A DNA stretch of 64,000 bases from Macrotrachela quadricornifera (taxonomy: Eukaryota; Rotifera; Eurotatoria; Philodinida; Philodinidae), in assembly GCA_022393335.1 (NCBI GenBank), contig JAJEKB010020635.1, forward strand, positions 841,747 to 905,746, read 5' to 3'. Positions within the stretch are counted from its first letter, which is position 1, and the number at the start of each line of letters is the position of its first letter. The notes under the pieces were generated by a model. The model was not told the origin of the DNA. It did no database searches and saw only the letters and a program-made list of their open reading frames with translations. Positions 45,868 through 57,400 of this stretch are shown piece after piece. Position numbers and translations under genes: made by a program.

Positions 45868-46920
45868 ATGGATTCGTCATATATTGAATTGCTTAATTTG
45901 GTTAGAAAAGAAATGGCTAAATATGTTACCATTCCTTTTGGTATCTTAAGTGTTATTGGTGGATGTCTTAATGTTATTATATTTCTCAGTTTGAAAACAT
46001 TTCGACAAAGTTCATGTGCATTTTATTTAATGATCATGTCAGCTTATGATGTTGGACGAACCTTATCAAATGTATTACCTTATATTATGCGTTGGGGATT
46101 TGGAATAGATTGGGGTGCATCTTCATTATTCTTTTGTAAAATAAGACTTGGCATGTTTACAACATGCACATTATGTTCAATGACATGTTTATGTTTAGCT
46201 ACCATTGATCAATATTTTGCTACATCTTCTCGTATACGTTGGCAACAATGGTGTAATATTAAATTAGCTCAACGTCTTACAGGAATATTTATCATTATTT
46301 GGACTTTACATGGAATTCCATATTTAGTATTTTTTAATCAATTTGTTATACCTTCGACGAATATAATAATATGTGACGTTACAAATAATGAATTCAATAA
46401 GTACCTTACATATGGTTATTATCTTACTTTTTTAAATCTGTTACCACTTGTAACAATTGTCTTTGGATTGATGGCTTACCATAATGCTCGACAATTATCT
46501 CATCGAACAATTCCTCTTGTTCGACGTGAATTAGATAAACAATTAACAGTAATGGTTCTTATGCAAGTTCTTATTACTTTCTGTACTTTATTACCATACT
46601 CTATCTATAATATATTTTTACTAATAAATCCAATACCTAATGATCGTTTAGTTCAAGCTCAACAACATTTGGCAGGAGCTACCTTTTCTAATTTTTATAT
46701 TTTGAGCTTTGCGGTAAGAATTTCATGAATAATATTTCATTTGATGAAACACTAATATTGTTCTATTTAATTTTAGAGTCCATTTTACACATATACTTGT
46801 GTTTCACAACGATTTCGTCGACAGCTGAAGCATGTTTTATGTGAAATACACATCAAACGATGTCGATTTAATAAAACATCTCCAAATGAAATAGCACTGG
46901 AAATAATAACAACCAATTGA
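45868..46920 (+). CDS. Rhodopsin-like GPCR, cluster copy 5 (two exons)
   Basis: Exon 1 is 45868-46713 (282 codons), intron 46714-46776 (63 nt, GTAAGA...TTTTAG), exon 2 46777-46920 (47 residues plus stop); total 329. It begins MDSSYIELL like copies 1 and 6. Landmarks as in copy 1: Asn35, Cys90, DQY 114-116, IIWTLHGIPYLVF in TM4, ICDVTN with the ECL2 Cys, LVRRELDKQLTVMV before TM6 and SPFYTY in TM7, followed by QRFRRQLKH. The gene and about 750 bp of its 3' flank are duplicated at copy 6, with a gene-to-gene spacing of about 9.7 kb. Confidence 0.9.
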
Positions 46921-47660
46921 CTATGAATCTTACTTTACATATTATCACTTTAGTATTATATTTTTAAGTATACATCGTTTATTTAAATGTTATTACTTTC
47001 GTTTGTAATAAATGTTGAAAAAATACTATTATTTAGAAAATTCTCTAGAGTATTACTGTTTTTGTCGAATCGTTACCAATCTTTAAATTTGTTATTCTTT
47101 CAATGAAGATAACATATGACACAGTTGATCATAAAATTCTTTATTTATTGAGTAGATTTAACATGATAAATGTTTCATTCAATTTCTATAAGTTATCATA
47201 TATTTTGCTAAAAATAAGTAATCGATGTCATCAATATTGGATTATGAAAAATCTCTTTGATTTGCAAAATTAACGCCCCATCAAAAATGTTTAACCTACA
47301 AGATAAAAATATTTTTCAAAATCTTAAGATCTAGCTTTCTGCTCAAGAATATCTTGCAGAGAAAATTTCTTTTTTAAAAGAGCAAAGTCTGAAGTATAAA
47401 TTTTGCTCAAAACATATTTTTCTAGAATGAATCTGAGGAGAAGGAAAAGTAAGAATAAAGCATCTTTAAAAAATTATCCTATGATCTTTTTTTGATCTTG
47501 AAAAGTATGTTATTTCCGATTATTTTAAAGCTATATTGACTAAGCTTTCACAATATAATACATCTTATTTAACGTATCAAGACTTCATTAATATCAACAT
47601 TGTCATTCACCATCTTCGCTAATACGAATAAGTCATATTCTTTATTATTGTATCGTACAC
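46921..47660. repeat. 3' flank of copy 5, duplicated after copy 6
   Basis: Aligns along its length with 56,700-57,400: GTTTATTTAAATGTTATTAC / GTTTATTTGAATATTAGTGC, then TTTCGTTTGTAATA, TAACATGATAAATGTTTCATT / TGACATGATAAATGTGTTATT, and AGAATGAATCTGAGGAGAAGG / AAAATGAATCTGAAAAGGAG. No gene. It is part of the segmental duplication. Confidence 0.65.
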
Positions 47661-47667
47661 ACTGGGG

Positions 47668-48308
47668 ATGCTCTAGGTTTTGGTTTTGGTTTGGGTTTTT
47701 CGTCTTTCTATTGAGTTAGAATATGGGAGAGGATCAGATAATACATGAATTGATTCGAATAACATTATCTCCTATTCTTACAATAGTGAAGAGAAACATT
47801 ATTAGATGATCGAACTGTGAGTTCATAGTTTTCTCGAGTATTGCCAGGACCAGACATAGTATTGTTCAAGCCGAACTAGGGATTATTTGGGGTCCTCTCT
47901 CATAATACCCAAACAATACTATGTTTTACAATTACAATATTGGAGAAAAATACTACTAGGTCAACCAATCGTGAGCTCATGACTTTCTCTATTATCATAG
48001 GAATAAAGCATGGTATTGTTCGAATCATGTGAGAGACGACCCCAAATAATCCCTAGATCGACTTGAATAATACTATGTCTGGTCTTGACAATAGCAGAAA
48101 AAATTACGAACTCATAGTTTCGATCATCTAATAATGTTTTTCTTCGCTATTGTAAGAATAGGACATAATGTTATTCCGATCAATTCATGTATTATCTGAT
48201 CCTCTCTCATATGAACTGAACAATAGTATGTTTTGTCCTTACAACAATAAATAACATCTATTCTAGCTCAATAAAAAGATGAAAACTAAAATCAAAAGCT
48301 AGGATATC
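47668..48308. repeat. Large foldback element, about 310-bp arms
   Basis: An almost complete palindrome centred near 47,965. Both halves contain, in inverted order, TTTTATTGAGYTAGAATA, GAGAGGATCAGATAATACAT, CTATTCTTACAATAGYGAAG, ATTATTAGATGATCGAA, CCAGACATAGTATT, CTAGGGATTATTTGGGGTC and GGTTGACCTAGTAG. The right half has about 45 extra bases near 48,215-48,260. No coding frame. Its CTTACAATAGTGAAGA modules match those of the 34.4-kb foldback. It is absent at the matching point after copy 6. Confidence 0.85.
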
Positions 48309-48520
48309 CCTATTAGTTTCTCTATGAGTATTGTCAATTCTATCTATTTATAATATAATACTCTTTTATATCAGAACATTTTCTCAAGTAACGTGTTAAA
48401 ATGCATTGAAATTCATCGGAATAATGGAAAATAATGGATTAAGTATCGTAAAATATTGAAATTTCTATAATAATGAAACACGGTGAGCCATTTTCTATTT
48501 TTTAATGTTGGCTATATAAA

Positions 48521-48830
48521 CAAGTAACGCTCGTCCCTGCGATTCGCTTAACCCTCGACTGAATACAAAACACTCAATATTTATCACCTAATTAAATTCT
48601 ACATTTAGAAGTATCGTTACGCAAACACATGCATACAAAAAGCCTATCTATTATTGAAAGGGTTGATCTTTTTACGTGAAAGTTGTCTCCAAGAATAATG
48701 CATAGTTTTTTGTATGCATATATTTGTTCAGCAAGAGTTCTCAATATCGAATGCGATGAGAAGTGATAGAGAATATGTAGACTATATTCAGCCGAGGGTT
48801 AAGCGAGTCGCAGCGACGCGTGTTACCTGT
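48521..48830. repeat. MITE-like element with 46-bp inverted ends
   Basis: The left end CAAGTAACGCTCGTCCCTGC (48,521 on), continuing GATTCGCTTAACCCTCGACT, matches the complement of the right end 48,784-48,830 (GCCGAGGGTTAAGCGAGTCG...). An inner inverted pair ATGCATACAAAAA (48,631) / TTTTTTGTATGCAT (48,707) makes it almost fully palindromic. The ends are strikingly GC-rich. No transposase. Confidence 0.7.
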
Positions 48831-49670
48831 TTTTTTCAGGGATTTTTTTCAAAAACGATAAATTTAAAATCTTTTGAAAAACTATTCACGCCAATTGATA
48901 CCTCGCCCTTGAAAGCGCTTTGGTCAATTGTATAAACAAAATCATTATTTTAGAAAAAAAAACATTTTTTTGGGGTGAAACAAATTTTTTCGCCAGATAA
49001 TAAAAAATGAATGATACCATTCGATTCTGCAGCTTCAAAAGCCTGTTGGTCGAACCCTATAAAAAATAAAGTTTTTCGTAAAAAATTTATCTTTTCTGAA
49101 AAAACATTAATCTCAAAAAAACTTGAAAAAATTAATGCCAGATTCGGATTCCTCGACCTCAAAAATTTTCGATAAAACAAATATGATTCAGATCGAGCCT
49201 TTGACCAGTGACAAGCAACAGACACAAAAACTCATTTTTCTTTTCTTCGTATGATTGTCCTCTCAATCGAGGAAATAAACCCTTCTAACAAAGTTAATAC
49301 TACCATACGCTTCCATTGATCAATTCAGATACCTCCACAATAAGCAATGGTGTTCACCACATACCATGATGAAACCATCAATTCGTGGAAAAATACTTTT
49401 TTCGATGAAAAATACCAAACCTCACCAATTCCTAACATCAGTTAATCAATTCAGGTACCATCACAATTAGCAATGCTGTTGATCACCGGCCATACTTCAG
49501 TGCCAACAAGAAATGCATGTGAAAGACAAATGGCCATTAGCCTTTTAGGCGATGTTTTTTGACCTCGATGTTCTTTTGACCCTGACACCAACTATTTTTT
49601 TTTGTATGACCCTCCTTTCAGTAGAGGGAATAGGAATATTTTTTGAAATAATAACATACAATAAACTGAG
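48831..49670. other. Intergenic with a short direct repeat
   Basis: The segment 49,315-49,375 (ATCAATTCAGATACCTCCAC...) recurs at 49,440-49,498 (ATCAATTCAGGTACCATCAC...), about 125 bp apart. A 91-codon minus frame at 48,950-49,225 has no recognisable domain. This block has no counterpart after copy 6, so it is probably inserted sequence. Confidence 0.45.
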
Positions 49671-51625
49671 ATTGAGTGACTTATTAAATATTAGCATATT
49701 ATTTTAAACAATGAATTATATTATCTTGATTTTCAACTAAATTAATTATTTATTTTTACATTATTTTGTATTAATGCGTTATAATGCATTTAAATTCAAT
49801 TGATTATGAAAAATTTAAGTATCACTCTAGACAATGCAATCCATTATATTGATAATATGAAGAATAAAAAAAATGATGAATTCAAATTCATTATTACGAA
49901 TATTCTATAAAATAATGGATCCTTTTTTTTATTATCTATCCATTTTTATCTCGATTAATACGGTCACATTGCCATATGAGATATATTTGTATTTCTGACA
50001 ATGAATATTCATTCTATAAAGCTTGCATTTTTAGAGTAAATTAAGTGATCACAAATCCACTTTTAATATAAATTTTGAGACCCAACAAATGTGATAGAAA
50101 GAACTAGCTGTAGAGCAATCTATTTTGGAGAGTGCGTATGAGAAGTAAGTTGTGTAAATTTTTTCTATTACTTTGATTACTGTAGCATCTTGTTAGAATT
50201 AATGGAAATTGAGTGGAATTTATGTTAAATAATAGTTTAGATGTTATTCTTGAAAAATATGTAGTCAACATTTGTTTACTTCAAAAAAAGATAAAAAAGA
50301 ATGGAGTCGAAAATTATGAAATGCCCTTTATAGGTACTTATGCATTTTTGCTTTTCTTGGTTTTTCATCATTGCATATCTATGCCAAGCAACAAGAATCA
50401 TCATTAGTCAACATTCTTGTGTCTATTCTTTTCAGACTCTTATTTTTCTTCGTTAATTAAATAAGATTCTTGTTAGTCTTGAAGTTCAGGCAAGATTCTT
50501 CTTCTGTTCCTCTCAAAAAGAATCTTGTCTGATAGATCAAGACAGGGAGAATTTGAAAAAAATTACAAGATATTTAAGACTTGTTAATTTTTTCCTTTAA
50601 AAGAATCTTTATAGAATTGCAAGAGAGAAAAAGAGAGATAGAGAGCCATCCTTTGTCTGTAGCATCTATATATACATTGCTTACATATATTTCTTCGTTC
50701 ATTTCAATATCAAGAGTTAGATTGTTAACATGACCTTAGAAATAAAGTAAGTTAACATTTGAAATAGCCCATTTTTTTTTCTTCTCAAAAGTTATTTCAT
50801 CTTCTTCGTTCGAAAATTTCTTAAAATGCATGTAGAACTGCATAACTTCTTTTTATCCGTCATTTCGATGATTTCAATCTTTTTTTTTCTTTTATTGCAC
50901 CTATTTTTTAAATATCACTAATTGCTGCGAAATTTTATCATAAAAAAAATTATAATTATAGCTGTTCTATATGAATGAGGAGAATAAAGTACAAGAACCT
51001 TGCCAGAGTACACAAGAATGTTTTCTCTTTTGTGATAAAAAGAATCAGATAAGAATTCCAATTACATAAGTTTCTTGTCTGGTGAAACATTTCTTGTTGT
51101 GTGAAGATGAAATGAACAATACTTCAAATATTAAACAACTGTTATCTAAGAATATATTCCATTGTAATAAGATAATCGCAGTAAGAAAAAATAAGCGTAT
51201 ATATTCTACCTTTCTATCATGTAGAATCATATCAACTTAAAGAAAAGATAATTAAAGAAAAGTTTTGCTTTCTTTTATCCTTGTAATTGTGCGAAGAGTT
51301 CTTCGCCACCGCTGCAGGCAGTGAAATCCTTTAAAATGATTTTATAAAGAAAAATAAATAAACATTTTTAAATCAATACTGAGATTAATAATAAAACATA
51401 TCCTAATTTACTTATAATCATTAACTAAAGATTGTCATTTATTATAAAAATATCAAATTTAAAGAAAATATGTTAGTTTGTATATATTAATGTTCTCAGC
51501 TATTTGAACAAATTAACTTTTTTTATATGTCAAGTTTCATTATCTATCTCCATTCTTTGATAAATCAATTAGAATACGTTATTAATAATATACTGTTTTA
51601 TGATTTCTTTGCTGTTTCATTCTTT
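49671..51625. other. Intergenic, diverged duplicate flank sequence
   Basis: No gene. 49,700-49,760 resembles 58,490-58,550, 49,775-50,050 resembles 43,140-43,440, and 50,205-50,405 resembles 43,585-43,735 and 58,745-58,860. Short frames (50,213-50,407; 51,527-51,760) are unassigned; the latter runs into the piggyBac end. Confidence 0.5.
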
Positions 51626-51663
51626 TTTATGTCTATTCCTCTATTAAAAGGCTGTTTATTTAA

Positions 51664-52249
51664 CCTTTTAACTGACGACATAGAGGAAAGAAAAAAAATT
51701 TACAGAAAATCATCATCAGTGTTTATTTGCGATCTAGTTTTACCTATTTATACAAGATAACGTTAAATCCTTTATAAGATATGAAAATCTTTGAAACAGT
51801 CGGCGATGCACAGACCAAGATCGCCTTTGGTACTTTGGTAGCGAGTATCACGTCGTTCCTCAACACGTTGTTCCTCAACACGTTGTTCAGTATTGCTATA
51901 AACATAATATATTCTTTGAGGAGTTTGTTTGCTTTCATTTGAAGGAATTACAGACGGAAAATGTCTGACTGTCAATCGTAGTGAATGAGCACTCAATGGT
52001 CTACCAATATGTGACCTCTTAGAGCCGTATTTTGAATTAAGGCCTCGAATAATTTCTATTGTTACACTTTTTCTCTAAGGCACGACTTTAGAACATCTCG
52101 TTATGACATGATAGTATCACAAGGTTCAGCTGTCTGATGCTTATTTCTATGGAGATGAATCTAAAAAAATGAGTGCTACGATTGATTGTGCTAGTTTTGT
52201 ACACTAATAAAGTTCATAACGTATATATACGTTGGTGTCAGTTAAAGGG
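51664..52249 (-). mobile_element. Internally deleted piggyBac-type transposon
   Basis: It begins CCTTTTAACTGAC (51,664-51,676) and ends GTCAGTTAAAGGG (52,237-52,249), 12/13 bp inverted ends, flanked on both sides by TTAA (51,660-51,663 and 52,250-52,253), the piggyBac target duplication. On the minus strand 51,996-51,772 encodes the C-terminal end of a piggyBac transposase (LRLTVRHFPSVIPSNE, then RRDTRYQ and LGLCIADCF). The cysteine-rich domain is degraded: the first CxxC is gone and only LCxxxC remains. A 15-bp direct repeat (GTTCCTCAACACGTT) inside it doubles an EEQRV segment. The catalytic DDD domain is missing. The matching duplicated locus at 59,771-59,800 has the TTAA with no insert. 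Confidence 0.85.
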
Positions 52250-52253
52250 TTAA

Positions 52254-53060
52254 ATTATTTAATTAGACTTTTTTCTTGATTTGTTCAACTATGACACAAC
52301 ATATTATGTTGTAGGATATTTGATAGAGAATATGATAAAACTATAGGAAAAAAAATCCATTAAGTTTTAATTTATTGAAAAAAATGTTGAGAAGATTAAA
52401 TTAAAAAATGCTAGACACATCCAATAATTATGATGAAGAAGAAAATAGCTTTAATATGTATTCTCGAAGTACATTCTTTATCTTTATTTATACTCTTCAA
52501 ATTTTTCTATCATATTATATTTAAAAATTCCTAAATCTTTCTCTTTAACCCTTAAAAATGATATGCCTCTTTCATGTATAATTGTGATAACCATTGTTAA
52601 AAAAATAGTAAAATCGTCTAAGGAAAATCGAATAGTTTCTCAGATGCAGATAGTATGATCGATTATAGAATGGAAAAGAAAGTATTCTCATGTAATTATC
52701 AACGAGAACGACAATGTTTTTTTTTAATTTCTAAATTATGAAATATCTTTTTTTTTCAAATCTTTATTTAATCATAAATATGACATGAACTATTGTCAAT
52801 TTAAGTGATATCACTACGCATAATGTCGGACTTTTGTCATGAAATGACTCCGTGGTTTTCTAATCGATCTGTTAGTACTTTATGTATTCATAAAAGAATA
52901 TCCTTTGGAATAAATATTTAGTCATAATGACTTAAAATAATCCAAACCTGCTTTAACAACATCGAATAGAAATCATATTACAACAAATAACGCATATATG
53001 TTGAAAAAATAAGAAATATTGCTTTAATTAGTTGTTTATGTGAAAGAAAAACAACGAAGA
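52254..53060. repeat. Segmental duplicate A (partner at 59,785-60,460)
   Basis: Aligned words include TTCTTGATTTGTTCAACTAT / TCTTGATTTGTTCACCTATG, CATATTATGTTGTARGATA, GATGAAGAAGAAAA, TCTTTCTCTTTAACCCTTAA / TCTTTCTCTTTAACGCTTAA and ATTGCTTTAATTRRTTGTTT. No gene was found in it. Confidence 0.75.
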
Positions 53061-53690
53061 AAATTATTCATAAAAATTTTTTTTTCACATGAGTTGAAAA
53101 AAGTAATAAGTTTATGTTGTTAAGAAGCAATATTCTTTACAAAGGTCATTTGTATCTCTATCTGCAAATAAATTAACCTTTTAATTATAAGATGAGCACA
53201 GCATGAAGCCAGAACTATCATTTTCATGATCAACTATCTTTTACTGTCAAAAAATCTTTTTCAATTTTTGACGGTTAACAAAAATATATATAATATTATT
53301 TTTATCCTGTATAACAAGTTGTTTTTTTCAGATTAGAGTCAAATATACCATATTCTCTTGTAAATGTTTTATTTGATTATATTTCACTGATCAACAAGTA
53401 ACATTTTAAAAATTTCCAATCAAAGTTTTTATTTTCAAAATCTATGTAATATAATATATTCCATAAAATATTTCTTTTCTTTAATTTTAATGCTGAAATG
53501 AGGCATTGTTTTTTTTAAAATCTATATAAACGATAATGTATAATTAATAGTTAATTATTCATCATGAAAGAAAAACATCTTTTTAATAAATCAATTTTAT
53601 ATAATTTAAGATTAAAAATATGTTATGCTTTTTTCCTTTAGGTTTTAAATGATTAGCAAATCCTAATATTTATGAAATAATGTAAATACA
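53061..53690. other. Intergenic, no gene recognised
   Basis: AT-rich. 53,615-53,680 (TATGTTATGCTTTTTTCC, then TTTATGAAATAAT) weakly resembles 61,320-61,395. Nothing else. Confidence 0.4.
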
Positions 53691-53694
53691 TATA

Positions 53695-55045
53695 GGGTAC
53701 AGGAAGTGCAAAAATTGAGCAAATATGTTTCTATTATTTTATATATATTTAGATAGAGCAGGTCAAATTGAGTAAGAAAATATATTTCAATATTTTTGCT
53801 CAGTGCTTTTCATAAACATATATAAATGTTTTTATAGCACTCCATAATCCAATTTTTTTGAAAAAGTCAACGTTTTAAACATTTTCTCAAATTTTCGAAA
53901 CTTTCTCCCTCTTTTGGGCTTATAAAAATTGTATATTTGAATTTCTTGTAAAAAACTGCATTGACTGTATACATTTTTTTGTATTCTTCAATCAAAATAT
54001 GCTTCTAAAATTTATGGCTTACACCAAAGGAAAAATGTCAAAAATAGTATGCCCTGGACTTTTTTTGGAAACCTATCTTGTTTTATGTATCTAAAGATAT
54101 AGCTGTAATTCATAAACCATCAGACCTGCTAGATGTTGGGCTTGAAAAGTCTAGCTTTCGTTTTTTTCAAATATTCATCTATTGGAAAGGAACACCGCTC
54201 GAATCTATTTGAGTACATCAGAAACATGGAATTGTATCCATACGTCGCGGTTTTTGTCGTCAAAACTCATCCATTTTACAATTATAACGGTAGATTCAGG
54301 ATCAGTGTCAAAAACTGAGGCGATTAGGGTATATTTCAAAGTGTTTCCATAAGTTTAATTTTTTCATGAATATCTAGGTCCTTCTCTAGAGATCAAAATT
54401 TCTCAAAAAAATCGGAGTCTCGATCAACAAATGAGATGTATTTTAGTCAACGCAGTTTTTGACGCTGATTTTGCATCTACCGTTAGTTTCGCCAAGTAGA
54501 TGAGTGTCGACGACGAAAACCGCGAACTACGGACACAATACCACGTTCCTGATGTACTGAATTAGATTCGAACGGTGGACTTTCCTAATAGATCAATATT
54601 TGAAAAAACAAAAGCTAGACTTTTCAAGCCCAACATCTGCCAGTTCTGATGGTTTATCAATTACAGATATATCTTTAGATGCCAAAAAACTAGATAGCTT
54701 TACAAAAAATGTCCAAGACACACTATTTTTGACATTTTTTCGTTGGTGTACACTATAAATTTTATACGCACATTTTCATCAAAGAATACAAAAAATATGT
54801 CCAGTCGATGCAATTTTTTACGAAGAATCCGAATATACTATTTTTATAAGATCAAATGAGGGGAAAAGTCTTTAAAATGTTGATTTTTTCAGAAAAATTC
54901 GACTGCAGGATACTTTAGAAAACATTCGCATTTGTTTATGAAAAGCACTGAGCAAAAAAATTGAAACATACATTTTCCTATTCAGCTTGACCTGCTCTAT
55001 CTATGTATAAAAAAATAAAATAAAATTTTGCATTTCCCGCACCGT
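53695..55045. mobile_element. 1.35-kb foldback element, about 630-bp arms
   Basis: The left arm 53,695-54,335 and right arm about 54,420-55,045 are inverted copies at roughly 75-80 percent by eye. The ends read GGTACAGGAAGTGCAAA and, on the complement, CGGTGCGGGAAATGCAAA. Internal pairs include GAGCAGGTCAA, TGCTCAGTGCTTTTCATAAA, AAAGTCTAGCTTTYG, CCAACATCT, AACGGTAGAT and CAAAAACTG. The loop is only about 85 bp. The 61-codon frame at 54,133-54,318 lies inside an arm and is not mirrored as an open frame. No transposase, so non-autonomous. Confidence 0.85.
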
Positions 55046-55490
55046 AAAAAATTAGAATTTTGATCTCAGGATCTTATACTTGATTTTTTAGCATGGAAGA
55101 TGTTACGTACTACGACAATATATGGCTCATTGTTCTTATACAAACATAATTAATGTACATGAGAGTATAGTATCACAATACTGAGAGGCGTAGGAGACAG
55201 AAAATTTCTATGGAAGACCAGTCTTTTAAAGAACTTTACTCTTCACTGACTGAATAAAGATGCGTTGCAAAGTTTAATTTTCTTTCATCTTTTTTTGTCA
55301 AAGAGTGAACTTTGTTTTTGACAAATACATAATCAATTCTACATTTAAAATGAGCTAGAAAAAATCTAAAAAAGTATTTTTAAAAACATATACGAGAGCC
55401 ATAAGAGATTTTCAACTTTTCCCATTTGTAAGAGTGATAAAAAACTTTGAGATGCCTTATCAGAACAAATGAAGTATGCTCTATTCACAT
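55046..55490. other. Far 5' flank of receptor copy 6
   Basis: No gene. 55,335-55,490 shows weak alignment with 63,110-63,250 and 45,585-45,735 (AAAATGAGCTA, ACATATACGAGAG, CATTTGTAAGAGT), extending the shared upstream region to about 280 bp. Confidence 0.5.
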
Positions 55491-55492
55491 AG

Positions 55493-55616
55493 GAATGGTC
55501 TTCTGTTGAACAATGTAAAAAAATATATGTCGAGTAAATTTTATCTTATCTAAATAATTTATTGTAGATCAAAGTGAAAATAAAACAATTGTCTTGTCAA
55601 GAATAAAAGATTAAAA
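55493..55616 (+). promoter_or_regulatory. Conserved 5' flank of receptor copy 6
   Basis: Holds GGTCTTCTGTTGAACAATGT, AGTAAATTTTATCTTATCTA and TTATTGTAGATCAAAGTGAA in the same order as the flanks of copies 1, 5 and 7, ending AAAAGATTAAAAATGG at the start codon. Confidence 0.55.
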
Positions 55617-56699
55617 ATGGATTCATCATATATGGAATCGGTTAATTTTATTATAAAAGAAATGACTATCTATTTCACTATTCCCATTGGTACCTTAAGT
55701 GTTATTGGTGGATGTCTTAATATTATTGTGTTTCTTAGTCTAAAAACATTTCGACAAAGTTCATGTGCATTTTATTTAATGATCATGTCAGCTTATGATG
55801 TTGGTCGAACCTTCTCAAATGTATTACCTTTTATCATGCGATGGGGATTTGGAATAGATTGGGGTATATATTCATTATTCTTCTGTAAAATAAGGATATG
55901 CCTATTTCATACATGCACATTAAGTTCATTGACATGTTTATGTTTAGCTACAATGGATCAATATTTTGCTACATCATCTTGTCCACGTTGGCGACAATGG
56001 TGTAATATTAAATTAGCTCATCGTCTTACATCAATATTTATTATTATTTGGATCTTACATGGAATTCCATATATAGTTTTTTATAATCGTTTTGTTATAA
56101 CTTCGACAGATACAATTATATGTGACGTTACAAATAATGATTTCAATAAGTATCTAACATATGGTTATTATCTTACTCTTACAAATCTGTTACCGCTTCT
56201 CATAATTGTCTTTGGATTAATGGCTTACCATAATGCTCGACACTTATCTAGTCGAACAGTTCCTCTTATTCGACGTGAATTAGATAAACAATTAACCGTA
56301 ATGGTTCTTGTTCAAGTTACCATTACTTTCTGTAGTGTTTTACCATTCTCTATCAATAATATGTATTCAGTAATAAAGCCAATGCTGAATGATCCTCCTG
56401 TGGTTCAAGTTCAACGAAGAATGGTAGGAGCTGTTCTTAGTAATATTTGTATTTGTGGTTTTGCGGTAAGAATTTCATTGATAATGTTTGATTTGGTGAA
56501 ACACTAACATTCTTTTGATTTTTATTCCATTGAATTTTAGAGTCCGTTTTACACATATGTATGTGTTTCACAACGATTTCGTCGACAATTAAAGCATGTT
56601 TTATTCGATATGCATATGAGACAATGTCGCCCGAGTAGAATAGCACCAAGTGAAACAGTTTCAAAAGATATACCATTGGAAGTAACAATGAACATTTGA
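55617..56699 (+). CDS. Rhodopsin-like GPCR, cluster copy 6 (two exons)
   Basis: Exon 1 is 55617-56465 (283 codons), intron 56466-56540 (75 nt), exon 2 56541-56699 (52 residues plus stop); total 335. The continuous ORF runs 14 codons into the intron and then stops. Landmarks: Asn35, Cys90, DQY 114-116 (TMDQYFATSS), WILHGIPYIVF in TM4, ICDVTN in ECL2, LIRRELDKQLTVMV before TM6, SPFYTYVCVSQRFRRQLKH from exon 2. The tail is longer than in copy 5 (SETVSKDIPLEV). The frame is intact. Polyadenylation signals (CAATAAAT) follow at about 56,803. Confidence 0.9.
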
Positions 56700-57400
56700 T
56701 GATGAATATGAGTTTGCATTTTTTTTTACTTTATTGTTATATTTTTAAGTGTGAATCGTTTATTTGAATATTAGTGCTTTCGTTTGTAATATTTTCATTA
56801 CAATAAATATTGAAGAAGACATTTTTATTGACGAAATTCTCTATAATGTTACTGTTATTGCCGAGTCATTGTCCATCTCTCAAAATTTGAAATAGTTCAT
56901 CGTAAAACTCTTCAATTGTTTAATAGTTTTGACATGATAAATGTGTTATTGAATGTCTACTGTTTATATATATTGCTATAATATGTGAGAACTATGATAA
57001 ATATTTAATTTTGAAACATCTAATTGGCTTATAAAACTACTTCAGCGATAAAATGTTTAATTTATGATACAAAAATACTTGTCAAAATCTTTATGCATAT
57101 TGCTTCACTTAGGAATATCTTGGAAAAAAATTCGTTTTTATTTAAAAAAGCAAAATCTGAACTCGAATTTGTGCATTGATTCTATTTTTCAAAATGAATC
57201 TGAAAAGGAGAAAAAGGCAAAAACGAGATACTTGTAAAAAGTTGTTGAAACTTTTTTTCAGCATGAAAAATAAGTATTTTCCGTTTATTTTTAATTAACA
57301 TTGACTAAATTTTCACAAAAAATACACGAAAAAGTTAATATATCAGAATTTTATCGGTATTAGTATTGTTATCAGTTCTTAATTCTTTTATTAAATCTTA
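56700..57400. repeat. 3' flank of copy 6, duplicate of 46,921-47,660
   Basis: Partner of the copy 5 flank; the alignment is interrupted by small indels only. Homology fades near 57,400, which is where the 47.67-kb foldback starts in the other copy. Confidence 0.6.

Noticed and set aside
51527..51760. 77-codon ORF
   Set aside because: It runs across the left end of the piggyBac insertion, so it is chimeric.
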